Of a stretch of 64,000 nucleotides of DNA, positions 34,757 through 43,640 are shown one piece after another. The notes under the pieces are model-generated. The model saw nothing but the letters and a program-made list of their open reading frames with translations. It was not told where the DNA came from and ran no database searches. Each line of letters begins with the position of its first letter. Within the stretch, counting starts at the first letter, position 1. Source of the DNA: CAUYUA01 sp963575675 (GTDB lineage: Bacteria; Pseudomonadota; Alphaproteobacteria; Azospirillales; Azospirillaceae). The position numbers and the translations under genes are program-made. The stretch lies in assembly GCA_963575675.1 (NCBI GenBank), contig CAUYUA010000228.1:1-64000 (forward strand), given 5' to 3'.

Positions 34757-35649
34757 GCTTTCTCTCCCTTCTTTTTCTTGGCCGCCGAGTCGGAGACGCC
34801 GACGCGGGCAGGGGAGGGTTGTTGGGGGGGATTGCAGACCGATCCGGTTTCAGAATCGGTTTTTCCTAATTCGATTTTATGCTGGACGCCGGATGAGGGC
34901 GCCTCAAACGCGCCGGTCGTGATTTTGCGGAAGACGGCGTCCAGGCGTCCGGATTCAGCATAGAGGTCGTTGAACCACCAGCCGTTATTCTTTTCGTCAG
35001 GACGGCCTTCGGCCAGAACGCGCCCGCGCGAGATGATCAAAGCTCGCGTGCATACCGATTCGACCTCTTCGAGAATATGCGTCGAAATGATAATGGCTTT
35101 CTCGCGCGCCATGTCTTGAATGAGTTTGCGGACTTCAAACTTCTGATTCGGATCGAGGCCGTCTGTTGGTTCGTCGAGCACCAACACATCGGGGTCATGA
35201 AGAATGGCCTGAGCCAAACCAACGCGGCGTTTAAAGCCTTTCGACAACGTATCAATTGGCTGATGCAACACCGGGCCGATTTGAATGCGCTCGATTGCTT
35301 CGGCCAATTTGACGCGTCGTGTTTTTCCGCGCAAGCTCCGGGCGTCTGCAATAAAACCGAGGAATTCAGCGGGCGTCATGTCGGGGTACGCTGGCGCGCC
35401 CTCCGGCAAGTAGCCGATTCGCCGTTTCGCCTGAATCGATCGAGTTGTGACATCGTAACCACACACAGATATCCGCCCGGCGCTCGGAGTTAAAAAGCCG
35501 GTGAGCATCTTCATGGTGGTTGATTTGCCAGCGCCGTTCGGACCAAGAAAGCCTAGAACCGTTCCGCGTTCGACGTTGAAAGTGACGCCATCGACCGCTG
35601 TGAACGCTCCAAACCGCTTGACGAGGTCGCGTATCTCAATCATCGCCAT
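34753..35649 (-). CDS. ABC transporter ATP-binding protein (GldA-like)
   Basis: A 298-aa nucleotide-binding subunit. Walker A is GPNGAGKSTT, the signature LSKGFKRRVGLAQA, Walker B VLVLDEPTDGLDPNQ and the switch His is in IISTHILEEVE. The last 45 residues or so are low-complexity and Lys-rich. ATG 35649 is preceded by GGAGAAGG at good spacing; the ATG at 35643 is an alternative. It is the first gene of the operon with the permease, GldG-like and DUF4340 genes. Confidence 0.93.
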   Translation of the reverse strand: MAMIEIRDLVKRFGAFTAVDGVTFNVERGTVLGFLGPNGAGKSTTMKMLTGFLTPSAGRISVCGYDVTTRSIQAKRRIGYLPEGAPAYPDMTPAEFLGFIADARSLRGKTRRVKLAEAIERIQIGPVLHQPIDTLSKGFKRRVGLAQAILHDPDVLVLDEPTDGLDPNQKFEVRKLIQDMAREKAIIISTHILEEVESVCTRALIISRGRVLAEGRPDEKNNGWWFNDLYAESGRLDAVFRKITTGAFEAPSSGVQHKIELGKTDSETGSVCNPPQQPSPARVGVSDSAAKKKKGEKA

Positions 35650-36087
35650 CAAACTTTACCTTCTCCTGGCGGGTCTTTGAGAGGTGCATCATTCGAGAAT
35701 GATCATCGCGGAACGCCGTCATACGACGCCCAACGACTTTGTCGCTTTTGTCGGTCTCCGGCCACATCAGCCGGCCAACGAAGAGCGGTTCGCTGACAAG
35801 CAAGGCGCTCTTGGAGATTGGGTGGCTAGAACCGATTGTCAAGAGAGGTCTGCCTGGATTGGGAAGAGTTTTCAACCAGCAAATCGGATGAACGAGATAA
35901 ATCAGCGTAGATTTCTTAATTTTAGAGTTTTATGAGGGAAATCGCCTTACTTTAGGCTGAGTCGCATAAGATATATTATGGAAAACAAGCCATTCGGGCC
36001 ATAGGGCAAAAAAAAACAATAACGCCATAAATCGAAAGCCGCTTGGCAAACCAGAGCCAACGCGGTTATAATTCAGATCGCCGATCT
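35650..36087. other. Divergent intergenic region, ABC operon / GT9 gene
   Basis: About 440 bp with no convincing gene. It should hold divergent promoters; an AT-rich stretch around 35960-35990 (TAAGATATATTATGG) is a plausible -10 area for the GT9 gene. Short open frames on both strands here show no family likeness. Confidence 0.45.
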
Positions 36088-37059
36088 ATGCGAAGAAAGT
36101 TTCTCGCTTTGAAAGTTCTGTTTATTACCTCAAACAGCCTTGGTGACGCGACGCTATCCACAGGTTTGCTCAGCTATCTTGTTGAAACGCGAGCCGACGC
36201 TCAGTTTACCGTCGTGTGTGGTCCGATTCCTGCGCCGTTGTTTAAAACCACGCCGCGTTTGGATCAATTAATCGAATTGCGTAAACAAAAACATTCCGCT
36301 CATTGGTTCAGTCTATGGCGTCGCTGCGTTGGCATACGCTGGAATCTGGTGGTCGATCTTCGAAACTCCATTGTATCGCGCGCGCTTTGCGCGCAGCGCG
36401 TCGCTGTATTGCCTAGGCCAATTCGCGGTCAACATCGAGTCCGTCAAATCGCTGCAACATTAAGGCTCCCAGAAACACCGGCTCCGCGTTTGTGGTTGAC
36501 CTCCGAGGATCATAACGACGCTGAAGCCTTAATTCCATCTGGAGCGCCGGTTCTTGCCTTGGCTCCGGCTTCGAACTGGCGCGGAAAAACTTGGCGTCCA
36601 GAGCGATTTGCAGAGCTTGCGCGCCGTTTAACCGATGGACCTGACGCGCTTTTACCCTCAGCGCGGATTGCGATTCTCGCGGCGAGCGGAGAGCGTCCTC
36701 AGACGCAGTCCGTCATCAATGCTCTCGATCCGTCGAGAGTCATTGATCTGGTTGGTCGCACAAACCCAAGACAAGCTGGAGCTTGCCTTGCACGCTGTGC
36801 GTTGTTTGTTGGCAATGATTCCGGCTTAATGCATATTGCCGCCGCTGTGGGAGCGCCCACTTTGGGGTTGTTTGGGCCTAGTCCGATGGATTATTACGCC
36901 CCTTGGGGACCGCGCGCCATTACCGCATCCACCGAAATTCCGTATGCGGCTCTTGTCGGCGCGCCGGATTTTGACCATCGCAATACCGACACCCTTATGG
37001 ACACGCTTTCCGTCGAAAGCGTTTTAAAGAGCGCCCGCTGTTTGCTGGAGATTGTCTAG
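36088..37059 (+). CDS. Glycosyltransferase family 9 (heptosyltransferase-like)
   Basis: A 323-aa protein of the ADP-heptose:LPS heptosyltransferase family. The N-terminal FITSNSLGDATLSTGLLSYL and the C-terminal donor-binding region with LVGRTNPRQAGACLARC, FVGNDSGLMHIAAAVGAP and LGLFGPSPMDYYAPWG are typical. It probably adds a sugar, perhaps heptose, to the lipopolysaccharide core at the cytoplasmic face. The start is uncertain: ATG 36088 is preferred over the in-frame TTG 36043. It stands alone, with a hairpin after it, opposite the antiporter gene. Confidence 0.87.
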   Translation: MRRKFLALKVLFITSNSLGDATLSTGLLSYLVETRADAQFTVVCGPIPAPLFKTTPRLDQLIELRKQKHSAHWFSLWRRCVGIRWNLVVDLRNSIVSRALCAQRVAVLPRPIRGQHRVRQIAATLRLPETPAPRLWLTSEDHNDAEALIPSGAPVLALAPASNWRGKTWRPERFAELARRLTDGPDALLPSARIAILAASGERPQTQSVINALDPSRVIDLVGRTNPRQAGACLARCALFVGNDSGLMHIAAAVGAPTLGLFGPSPMDYYAPWGPRAITASTEIPYAALVGAPDFDHRNTDTLMDTLSVESVLKSARCLLEIV

Positions 37060-37123
37060 GGAATGTTAGATAGGTCTAGTGACTAGCGTCTCTGGTCGCG
37101 GGAAGAATCATAGATCACAAAAA

Positions 37124-37141
37124 GGGGGCGCGATCGCCCCT
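37124..37141. terminator. Bidirectional hairpin between GT9 and antiporter genes
   Basis: Arms GGGGCG (37125-37130) and CGCCCC (37135-37140) with loop CGAT, flanked by A-rich and T-rich bases. It lies between two convergent stop codons (37059 and 37203). Confidence 0.7.
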
Positions 37142-37202
37142 CTTATTTGCCGTAAGGCAAAATTCGTACAAGCTGCAATCGGACTTTCAGCCGTTCCTCT
37201 GT

Positions 37203-39020
37203 TCATCGGCATAATCGTGAGAATAAAGCGCGCAATTCTTTCCGACTTTGAAAAATCGGCAATTTTGGTTTTGAAGCGCGAGTTGGCTCCAAAGCTAGTC
37301 CTGCTTCAGTAACGGCGTCATCACCATCAACCGCACGAACAATAAGCTCAACAGGGCCTAATGGCAAACGATCACCCACCTCAACTTTTCCGGAAAATTC
37401 GCGATTAAAAAAATCGGCAACACTCAGACAACGTAGTTCTGTCGCCACAGGCAAGCCATAAGTGTCGGCAAGCTCGCTCAAAAGCGTGTCCGGAGACAGT
37501 TGAAAATCGCCAAAAAAGTCACGATCATCCTCAACCAACGGCGTTGGACTGGCGAACAGACGATCCAACAGAGGAATTTGCGGTGTTTGCGTAAAAATAT
37601 AAACTTGGTCGCCCGACAAAAGATTTCCTGCGTCATGAATGCGCATCGAGCGCCCATAACGAACGACCAAAGATGGCCTCGCCCAACGAGGCAGCGCTCG
37701 CCCCTTCGCCACCGGACTTTCAGGGGCAATACGATACACCACCAGTTCGTGTCCGGAATCTTGCCCGGCGACGCCAGGAAGCTCTAACTCGACGCGATCC
37801 ACAGGCCCAAGACGAGGCGGCACGATCAGTCCCAACCAACGAGCCATCGGGCGAATTGTCCATCCTTGCACCAACAAAGAAAGTAACACAACGATAAACG
37901 CCGCATTAAAGAAAGCTTGACCGCTGGGCATGCCGCCGATCACCGGAGCTAAAGCCAGAAGAATAGAAACCGCGCCACGCAAACCGACCCATGCGACGAA
38001 GGTTGTTTCATTGCGACTAAATCCGAACGGCATTAAGCACGCCCACACCGCCAAAGGACGCGCAACAAAAATCAACACAAATGCAATCAATAGCGCTGGA
38101 GCAATCACAGAAAGAAATCGAGAAGGCGTCGCCAATAATCCCAGCGTTAGAAACATGCCAATTTGGCATAACCAAGTCATGGCGCTTTGAAAACGTCGCA
38201 GGGTTCCCCCCATTGGGCGGATGTGAGCGTTTCCAATCAATAAACCGCACAAATAAACAGCTAAAAAACCGCTGCCTTCTAGTAAATTCACAGCGGAGAA
38301 CACAGCTAGAACTAAACTAAACACAAACACTGGATAAAGGCCAGAATCAAGTTTAAGACGATTTATAGAGAAGATAATTATTCCTCCCCCTAAAACGCCA
38401 CCAAGAACCCCTACCCCCAATTGACTTATGAACAAACGAATTACGTGAAAAATCTGCGCTGAAATAGTCTGGTCGACGTTGGTGAGAGTTGCCGCATTGA
38501 CCAACGCGACGGTTAAAAAAATCGCCATGGGATCATTGCTGCCGGATTCAATTTCCAAAATCGAGCGCACACGATCACGTAATGTTATGCCGCCGATTCG
38601 CAACAAGAAGAACACAGCCGCCGCATCGGTGGAGCTAACGATCGCGCCCATCAAAAAACCGTCAAACCATGAAAAATCGAGAACCGTATGAGCAACGAAA
38701 GCAAGAATCAGGGTTGTCAACAAGACGCCGACGGTCGCCAACACCAGCGCCGGTCCCGCAGCGACTCGATAACTATGCATACGGGTTTCGAATCCGCTAT
38801 CAAATAAAATGAACGCCAAGGCAAGATTGCTAATGGCGTAAGCTGTCGGAGCGTCGTCAAAAATCACATGACCGACGCCGTCTTCGCCTGCCGCCAACCC
38901 CACCGCTAGAAACACCAACAGCAAAGGCACGCCGATTCGATATGACACCAGACTAGTGACGACACTGACTATAATCAGCCCGGATATCACGAGAATGATA
39001 AGATTTAATGTTTCCATCAT
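37203..39020 (-). CDS. CPA1 cation/proton antiporter, NhaP2/CvrA type
   Basis: A 605-aa inner-membrane antiporter. The first 390 residues hold about twelve membrane segments with the CPA1 marks FILFDSGFETR, GAIVSSTDAAAVFFLLR and EIESGSNDPMAIFLT, the last carrying the conserved Asp residues for transport. A cytoplasmic TrkA_C-like domain (about 410-500) and a CorC/HlyC-like domain (about 510-590) follow, the arrangement of the potassium/proton antiporter NhaP2. It should extrude K+ or Na+ in exchange for H+. It lies downstream of recN on the same strand, about 70 bp away. Confidence 0.9.
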   Translation of the reverse strand: MMETLNLIILVISGLIIVSVVTSLVSYRIGVPLLLVFLAVGLAAGEDGVGHVIFDDAPTAYAISNLALAFILFDSGFETRMHSYRVAAGPALVLATVGVLLTTLILAFVAHTVLDFSWFDGFLMGAIVSSTDAAAVFFLLRIGGITLRDRVRSILEIESGSNDPMAIFLTVALVNAATLTNVDQTISAQIFHVIRLFISQLGVGVLGGVLGGGIIIFSINRLKLDSGLYPVFVFSLVLAVFSAVNLLEGSGFLAVYLCGLLIGNAHIRPMGGTLRRFQSAMTWLCQIGMFLTLGLLATPSRFLSVIAPALLIAFVLIFVARPLAVWACLMPFGFSRNETTFVAWVGLRGAVSILLALAPVIGGMPSGQAFFNAAFIVVLLSLLVQGWTIRPMARWLGLIVPPRLGPVDRVELELPGVAGQDSGHELVVYRIAPESPVAKGRALPRWARPSLVVRYGRSMRIHDAGNLLSGDQVYIFTQTPQIPLLDRLFASPTPLVEDDRDFFGDFQLSPDTLLSELADTYGLPVATELRCLSVADFFNREFSGKVEVGDRLPLGPVELIVRAVDGDDAVTEAGLALEPTRASKPKLPIFQSRKELRALFSRLCR

Positions 39021-39093
39021 GGCGAATTCACGATTCCTGATCTTCGGCGATTAGGAATTCAGCCATTAATCTCGCCTGATTTTTGCTCATTTG

Positions 39094-40761
39094 TTAGTGA
39101 CGACCGGAAATCAACGCGTCTGCGGCGGCTCTTGCCTCATCCGTGATTTTTGCGCCCGCCAACATACGAGCAATTTCTTCACGACGTTCTGAGCCATCCA
39201 ATTCAACGACTTCTGTCACCACATGGTCCCCAACGACTTTTTTGCGGACTTGCAAATGAACACCTCCCCGCGCCGCAACTTGCGGACTGTGAGTAACCAC
39301 CAATTCTTGAACTTCTCGTCCCAAACGCTCCAATCGTTCTCCTACGGCGGCGGCGACGGCGCCGCCGATTCCGGTATCGACCTCGTCGAACACCATGGTG
39401 GGAATCGTGCCGCTTCGCGCCACGACGACTTTTAACGCCAACATAAAGCGCGCCAATTCGCCGCCCGAGGCAATCTTATTCAGTTGTCCCGGAGGCGATC
39501 CTGGATTGGTGGTGACCAAAAAACAAACACGATCTATTCCGGCTGTGCTCCATTCGGATTCCGGAAGAGCGTCAACTTGAGTGACGAAACGTGCGCGATC
39601 AAGTTTCAGCGGCAGCAATTCTTGAGCAACGGATTGGTCCAAACGCTGCGCCGCCTCTCGACGTAATTTGCTGAGTCTTTTCGCGATATCCACATAAGCG
39701 GCGCGCGTATGCTCTGCTTGTTTAGCCAGTTGAGTTAACAGATCGCCTTGGTCTTCAATTAAGGACAACCGCCGCAACATGTCTGTACGTAGAATCGGTA
39801 AATGATCTACAGCTATATTATGCTTGCGTGCGGCGGCGCGTAGAGCAAACAGACGATCTTCCAGTTTTTCGAGACTTCGAGAATCCAAATCCAAATTGGC
39901 GGCGACATTATGAAGAGCGTGAATAGCTTCATGCGTTTCCGCCGCCGCTTGATCAAGGGCGTCAATTACCGCGTCAAGACGTCCGCCTGCTTTGTCGGCG
40001 ACTCGGCTTAAAAGCCGTGAGGCTGTCGCCATGGCGCGTTCAACGCCCCGTTCTCCGATTAATTCGGCTTGTGCGGCGCTGATCGCATCAATCAGTTTTT
40101 CGCGATGCTGTAAAGTAATGCGCTCTTCGGCGAGGCGCGCTTCTTCTCCGGGTTTAGGGTCCAAAGCTTCCAGTTCGGCGGCGGCGTGTCGCAAATACTC
40201 TTCTTCCGCCTGCGCCCGAGTGATATCACCTGCGGCTTGCGCCCGCGCTTTTTCGACCTGACGCCATGAGCGATGCGCTGCGGCAACTTGCGCCGCCATT
40301 GTTTCCAATCCGGCGTGAGCATCGAGAACGGAACGGTGAGTTCGCGAGTCCAAGAGGCCATGGGTGTCAAATTGCCCATGGATTTCAACAAGCTGCTCAC
40401 CAACTCGACGCAACAGCGTCATACTGACCGGTTGATCGTTGACGTAGGCTCGCCCTCGGCCATCCGCGTTCACCACGCGCCGAAGAACGAGAGTTTCTCC
40501 GGTTTCCAATTCTTGCTCGCGCAACACATCGAACGCCGGATGTTTGGGAGGCAATTCGAATTCAGCGATTACCGAAGCTTGGGTTGCGCCTCGCCGCACG
40601 AGCGCGCTGTCGCCGCGCGACCCCAAGGCCAACCCCAGAGCATCGAGCAAGATCGATTTTCCGGCGCCGGTTTCCCCTGTCAGAACGCACAACCCGCGAC
40701 GAAAAGACAACGTCAACCGCTCGATCAAAACAACATCGCGAATAGACAGCGAAACCAACAT
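39094..40761 (-). CDS. recN: DNA repair protein RecN
   Basis: A 555-aa SMC-like ATPase for double-strand break repair. The N-terminus has LSIRDVVLIERL and Walker A GETGAGKSILLDALGLALGSRG; a coiled-coil arm pair fills the middle; the C-terminal head has SGGELARFMLALK and Walker B TMVFDEVDTGIGGAVA. Length and motifs are full. It follows bamD by about 120 bp on the same strand, the usual alphaproteobacterial order. In many relatives ligA comes next, but here an antiporter gene does. Confidence 0.97.
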   Translation of the reverse strand: MLVSLSIRDVVLIERLTLSFRRGLCVLTGETGAGKSILLDALGLALGSRGDSALVRRGATQASVIAEFELPPKHPAFDVLREQELETGETLVLRRVVNADGRGRAYVNDQPVSMTLLRRVGEQLVEIHGQFDTHGLLDSRTHRSVLDAHAGLETMAAQVAAAHRSWRQVEKARAQAAGDITRAQAEEEYLRHAAAELEALDPKPGEEARLAEERITLQHREKLIDAISAAQAELIGERGVERAMATASRLLSRVADKAGGRLDAVIDALDQAAAETHEAIHALHNVAANLDLDSRSLEKLEDRLFALRAAARKHNIAVDHLPILRTDMLRRLSLIEDQGDLLTQLAKQAEHTRAAYVDIAKRLSKLRREAAQRLDQSVAQELLPLKLDRARFVTQVDALPESEWSTAGIDRVCFLVTTNPGSPPGQLNKIASGGELARFMLALKVVVARSGTIPTMVFDEVDTGIGGAVAAAVGERLERLGREVQELVVTHSPQVAARGGVHLQVRKKVVGDHVVTEVVELDGSERREEIARMLAGAKITDEARAAADALISGRH

Positions 40762-40881
40762 CGCCGCGCTTGGCCTTTGGTTGGAAGAACAACGAACGAA
40801 TCAGAATCAGGCAAATCCGAAAATCATAAATTTTCCGAGTTTTTGCCATCCTCTATCACGCACCCTCTTCGCAGCATCGGT

Positions 40882-41739
40882 TCAGAACATCGACCCCCAA
40901 GCGCGCGCCAACCAAGAATTATGCGCTCCGGGAGCCGCAAGGTTGGCGTCGACCAACAAAGCATAGCTGTCTTGATACCACTCGCTGCCGGGGTAGTTAT
41001 GACCAAGAATAGCTGCGGTGCGTTCGGCCTCGGGAATGATGCCGACGGCAAGATAGCACTCAACCAGGCGATGTAATGCTTCAGGAACGTGACTGGTGGT
41101 TTGATACGTGTCCACGACGGCGCGAAAACGACCGATTGCGGCGTTATGATTTCTCTGACGCAGATAGAAACGGCCCACTTCCATTTCTTTACCGGCCATA
41201 TGATCCATCGTCAGGTCATATTTAAGTTTGGCGTCGCGAGCATACTCTGTATCGCCGAATCGACGCATGATCTCTTTCAAAGAATCCAGCGCCATTTTGG
41301 TCATTTTTTGGTCACGTCGAACGTCGCTAATCTGCTCGTAATAGCACAAAGACCTCATATAGTATGCATAAGCGATTTGATCGTTTCCGGGATGAAGCTG
41401 AATAAACCGATCAAGAGCCAGAACAGCGTCATCATATTTCATATCTTGATAATAGGCGTAAGCCGCCATAAGTTGAGCTTTCACTGCCCATTGAGAATAT
41501 GGGTGTTGTCGTTCAACCTCTTCGAATAGTTTCGTAGCTTTTTTGAACTCTTTCGCCTCCATGGCGGCGGCGGCTTCATTGTAGATTTGCTCAACCGGCC
41601 GTTCGACGTAAGGCAAATCTTCGGTGCTGGAGCAAGCCGTCATAAAACCGACCGCAATCAAGGTCGACGCGACGACAAGAAGACTCCAGGCTCGACCAGC
41701 GATGCGATGCGATTTAAGGCAGGTCAAACGATTATTCAT
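40882..41739 (-). CDS. bamD: Outer membrane assembly lipoprotein BamD
   Basis: A 285-aa lipoprotein of the BAM complex that inserts beta-barrel proteins. The N-terminus has a hydrophobic segment and a lipobox ending in MTAC, so Cys would be lipidated. The mature part has TPR-like repeats with the BamD marks EQIYNEAAAAMEAKEFKKA, FEEVERQHPYSQWA, and ALHRLVECYLAVG. ATG 41739 is preferred; an in-frame start at 41769 would add 10 residues before the signal. Neighbours recN and lpxC are in the conserved order. Confidence 0.94.
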   Translation of the reverse strand: MNNRLTCLKSHRIAGRAWSLLVVASTLIAVGFMTACSSTEDLPYVERPVEQIYNEAAAAMEAKEFKKATKLFEEVERQHPYSQWAVKAQLMAAYAYYQDMKYDDAVLALDRFIQLHPGNDQIAYAYYMRSLCYYEQISDVRRDQKMTKMALDSLKEIMRRFGDTEYARDAKLKYDLTMDHMAGKEMEVGRFYLRQRNHNAAIGRFRAVVDTYQTTSHVPEALHRLVECYLAVGIIPEAERTAAILGHNYPGSEWYQDSYALLVDANLAAPGAHNSWLARAWGSMF

Positions 41740-41885
41740 TTTACGGCACACTTCCCTGATCCGGCCCACGCACCTGCGCTCCGGCCTCCGCCCCTATATA
41801 GCACGCTGAAAGCGCTATTCGGCAAGTTAGAAAACATTGCAAACTCCAGAGCGTTTTGGCCTCTGGAATGAATTTTCTTGGCAAA

Positions 41886-42854
41886 CTAAGCATTGACCGC
41901 CAAACGCAACTCTCCCCCCATCTTCGCCGAGATCGAAGTTCCTGTTGAGGCGACTTGGTCCTCTGATGTCATCAGAGTCCAATCCCAATTTTCACGATCG
42001 GCAAACAAGGTATGAAGAAGCTGGCTGTTGAGCGCGTGACCGGAACGCCAACCTTGAAAATGCCCGATGATTGGAGCTCCGGCTAAATAAAGGTCGCCAA
42101 TACTGTCGAGAATTTTGTGCCGAACGAATTCGTCATGATAACGCAAACCACCTTCGTTCAACACTTTATCGCCGCTAATGACCACAGCGTTGGCCAAAGA
42201 GCCGCCGCGCGCCAATCCGGCCTGACGCAATTGATCGACTTCATGCAGAAAACCAAAAGTCCGCGCACGGCTTATGTCGCACTTAAAAGCTTCGGGCTCA
42301 AGGGAAAAGAACCCTTCTTTGCAGGAAACGGCGGCGCTGTCGAAATCGATTTCGAAACTGAAACTAGAGCCTTTTTGCGGCGCCAACATGGCTCCACGCT
42401 TGGAGGATCCGACTCGCACAGGTTTCAGCACGCGAATGGCCCGCCGCGCCGCGTTTTGTTCAATGACGCCAGCGCATTCGACAAGAAACACGAAAGGCGC
42501 GGCGCTTCCATCCATAATTGGAACCTCAGCGCCATCGATTCGAATCACGGCGTTGTCGATATTGCATCCACGCAATGCGGCCAACAGATGCTCGATGGTT
42601 CCAATACTGATGCCGCTGCGGTTCCCGATCACCGTGCAGAGACGTGTGTCTATAACATTATTCCACAAAGCAGGAATAACGGCGCCTGCTCCGCGTAAAT
42701 CGGTTCGAATGAAGCGAACGCCGGTGTTGATTTCGGCTGGCGCAATCGTCAAAGCCACTCTTGAGCCGGAATGCAGACCGACTCCCGTGCAGTGGATGGA
42801 GCTTTTCAGCGTCCGTTGCAGGACGATTTCCGGGTGTCTGCTGTGGTTTATCAA
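41886..42854 (-). CDS. lpxC: UDP-3-O-acyl-GlcNAc deacetylase LpxC
   Basis: Zinc amidase for the committed step of lipid A synthesis. The 322-aa protein has the first zinc ligand in TIEHLLAALRG and the second and third in RHKILDSIGDL; IHCTGVGLHSG at the N-terminus and PIMDGSAAPFV are also typical. It sits between ftsZ and bamD, as in many proteobacteria, but is about 790 bp from ftsZ, so it probably has its own promoter. Confidence 0.97.
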   Translation of the reverse strand: MINHSRHPEIVLQRTLKSSIHCTGVGLHSGSRVALTIAPAEINTGVRFIRTDLRGAGAVIPALWNNVIDTRLCTVIGNRSGISIGTIEHLLAALRGCNIDNAVIRIDGAEVPIMDGSAAPFVFLVECAGVIEQNAARRAIRVLKPVRVGSSKRGAMLAPQKGSSFSFEIDFDSAAVSCKEGFFSLEPEAFKCDISRARTFGFLHEVDQLRQAGLARGGSLANAVVISGDKVLNEGGLRYHDEFVRHKILDSIGDLYLAGAPIIGHFQGWRSGHALNSQLLHTLFADRENWDWTLMTSEDQVASTGTSISAKMGGELRLAVNA

Positions 42855-43640
42855 GTCACATCCCCGTCTGATCTGCTGCCGTAAAACGGCAAGAGTGGGT
42901 GAATGATTGCATTTCCGCTCTTAGAGCATCTCCCAGTTTTCAGAGCGCCTACCATCTTAAAGATTAAGAATTAAAACCGCGCTCTGTTTTTTTATTTTTT
43001 AATTTCTTTATATTCTTATCCCATTTCTTTTACCTTTTGCATATTTTTGTCTTTTACTGTTATGCAATATCGCGTCTTAAACACCCCAATTATTTTCATC
43101 AACACAAAACAATAGAGTTACTTTCCGTCAATTTTTTAAATCACCGTTTTGACTTTTCCGATTTTCGTAAAAAAACGAAACATTTTAAATTTGAAAAAGA
43201 CCTAAAACAACTTCAACACGAAATAGAAATGTATGAAACACCAACCATCGTTCTGCATTTTCGTTCAGAGTGTCTGCTAATTCCCTACCAGGCTCTGTGA
43301 AGCTTCACAAATCACTCTTTGTTACGAATTGTTACGCGCATGCACAATAGATCAGCGAAATCCACAGAGGCTCAATGTAATATAGAGGCGGCTCTGTACA
43401 AACACAAACTCTTCCCCTTCGCAGAATCCCCAATAAAAACGGGCGCGCACAATGAATTCGCTCCACACAGGGAGCGTTATGGAAAAAAAAGCCTTCCACG
43501 CGGGCGGAGAAAGCATATTCGTCTTTCTCCGCTTCACGAAGAGCATACAAGAACGCATTCAACCGAACAGCGCTTTTGATGCTTGCTTTTCAATGAATCT
43601 TTCGTTTGACGCTTGAAAAACAAGCGTCAAACGCTTTCGA
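42855..43640. other. Long AT-rich gap between ftsZ and lpxC
   Basis: About 790 bp. A perfect 14-bp palindrome TGTGAAGCTTCACA lies at 43297-43310, about 440 bp upstream of lpxC, and could be an operator. The ftsZ terminator hairpin is at the right end. An 87-codon plus-strand frame at 43037-43300 is AT-biased, has no ribosome site I can see and no family likeness, so it is not called. Confidence 0.55.
43603..43633 (-). terminator. Hairpin just after ftsZ
   Basis: Perfect 13-bp arms CGTTTGACGCTTG and its complement (43603-43615, 43621-43633) around a 5-nt A/T loop. It begins 8 bp past the ftsZ stop. No strong T-run follows, so it may act as an mRNA-stabilising stem as much as a terminator. Confidence 0.65.

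Noticed and set aside
35636..35875. 79-codon minus-strand frame upstream of the ABC ATPase
   Set aside because: It overlaps the ATPase start, and has neither a recognisable domain nor a good ribosome site.
43037..43300. 87-codon plus-strand frame between lpxC and ftsZ
   Set aside because: Its content follows the AT-rich intergenic composition, it lacks a ribosome site and a family match.
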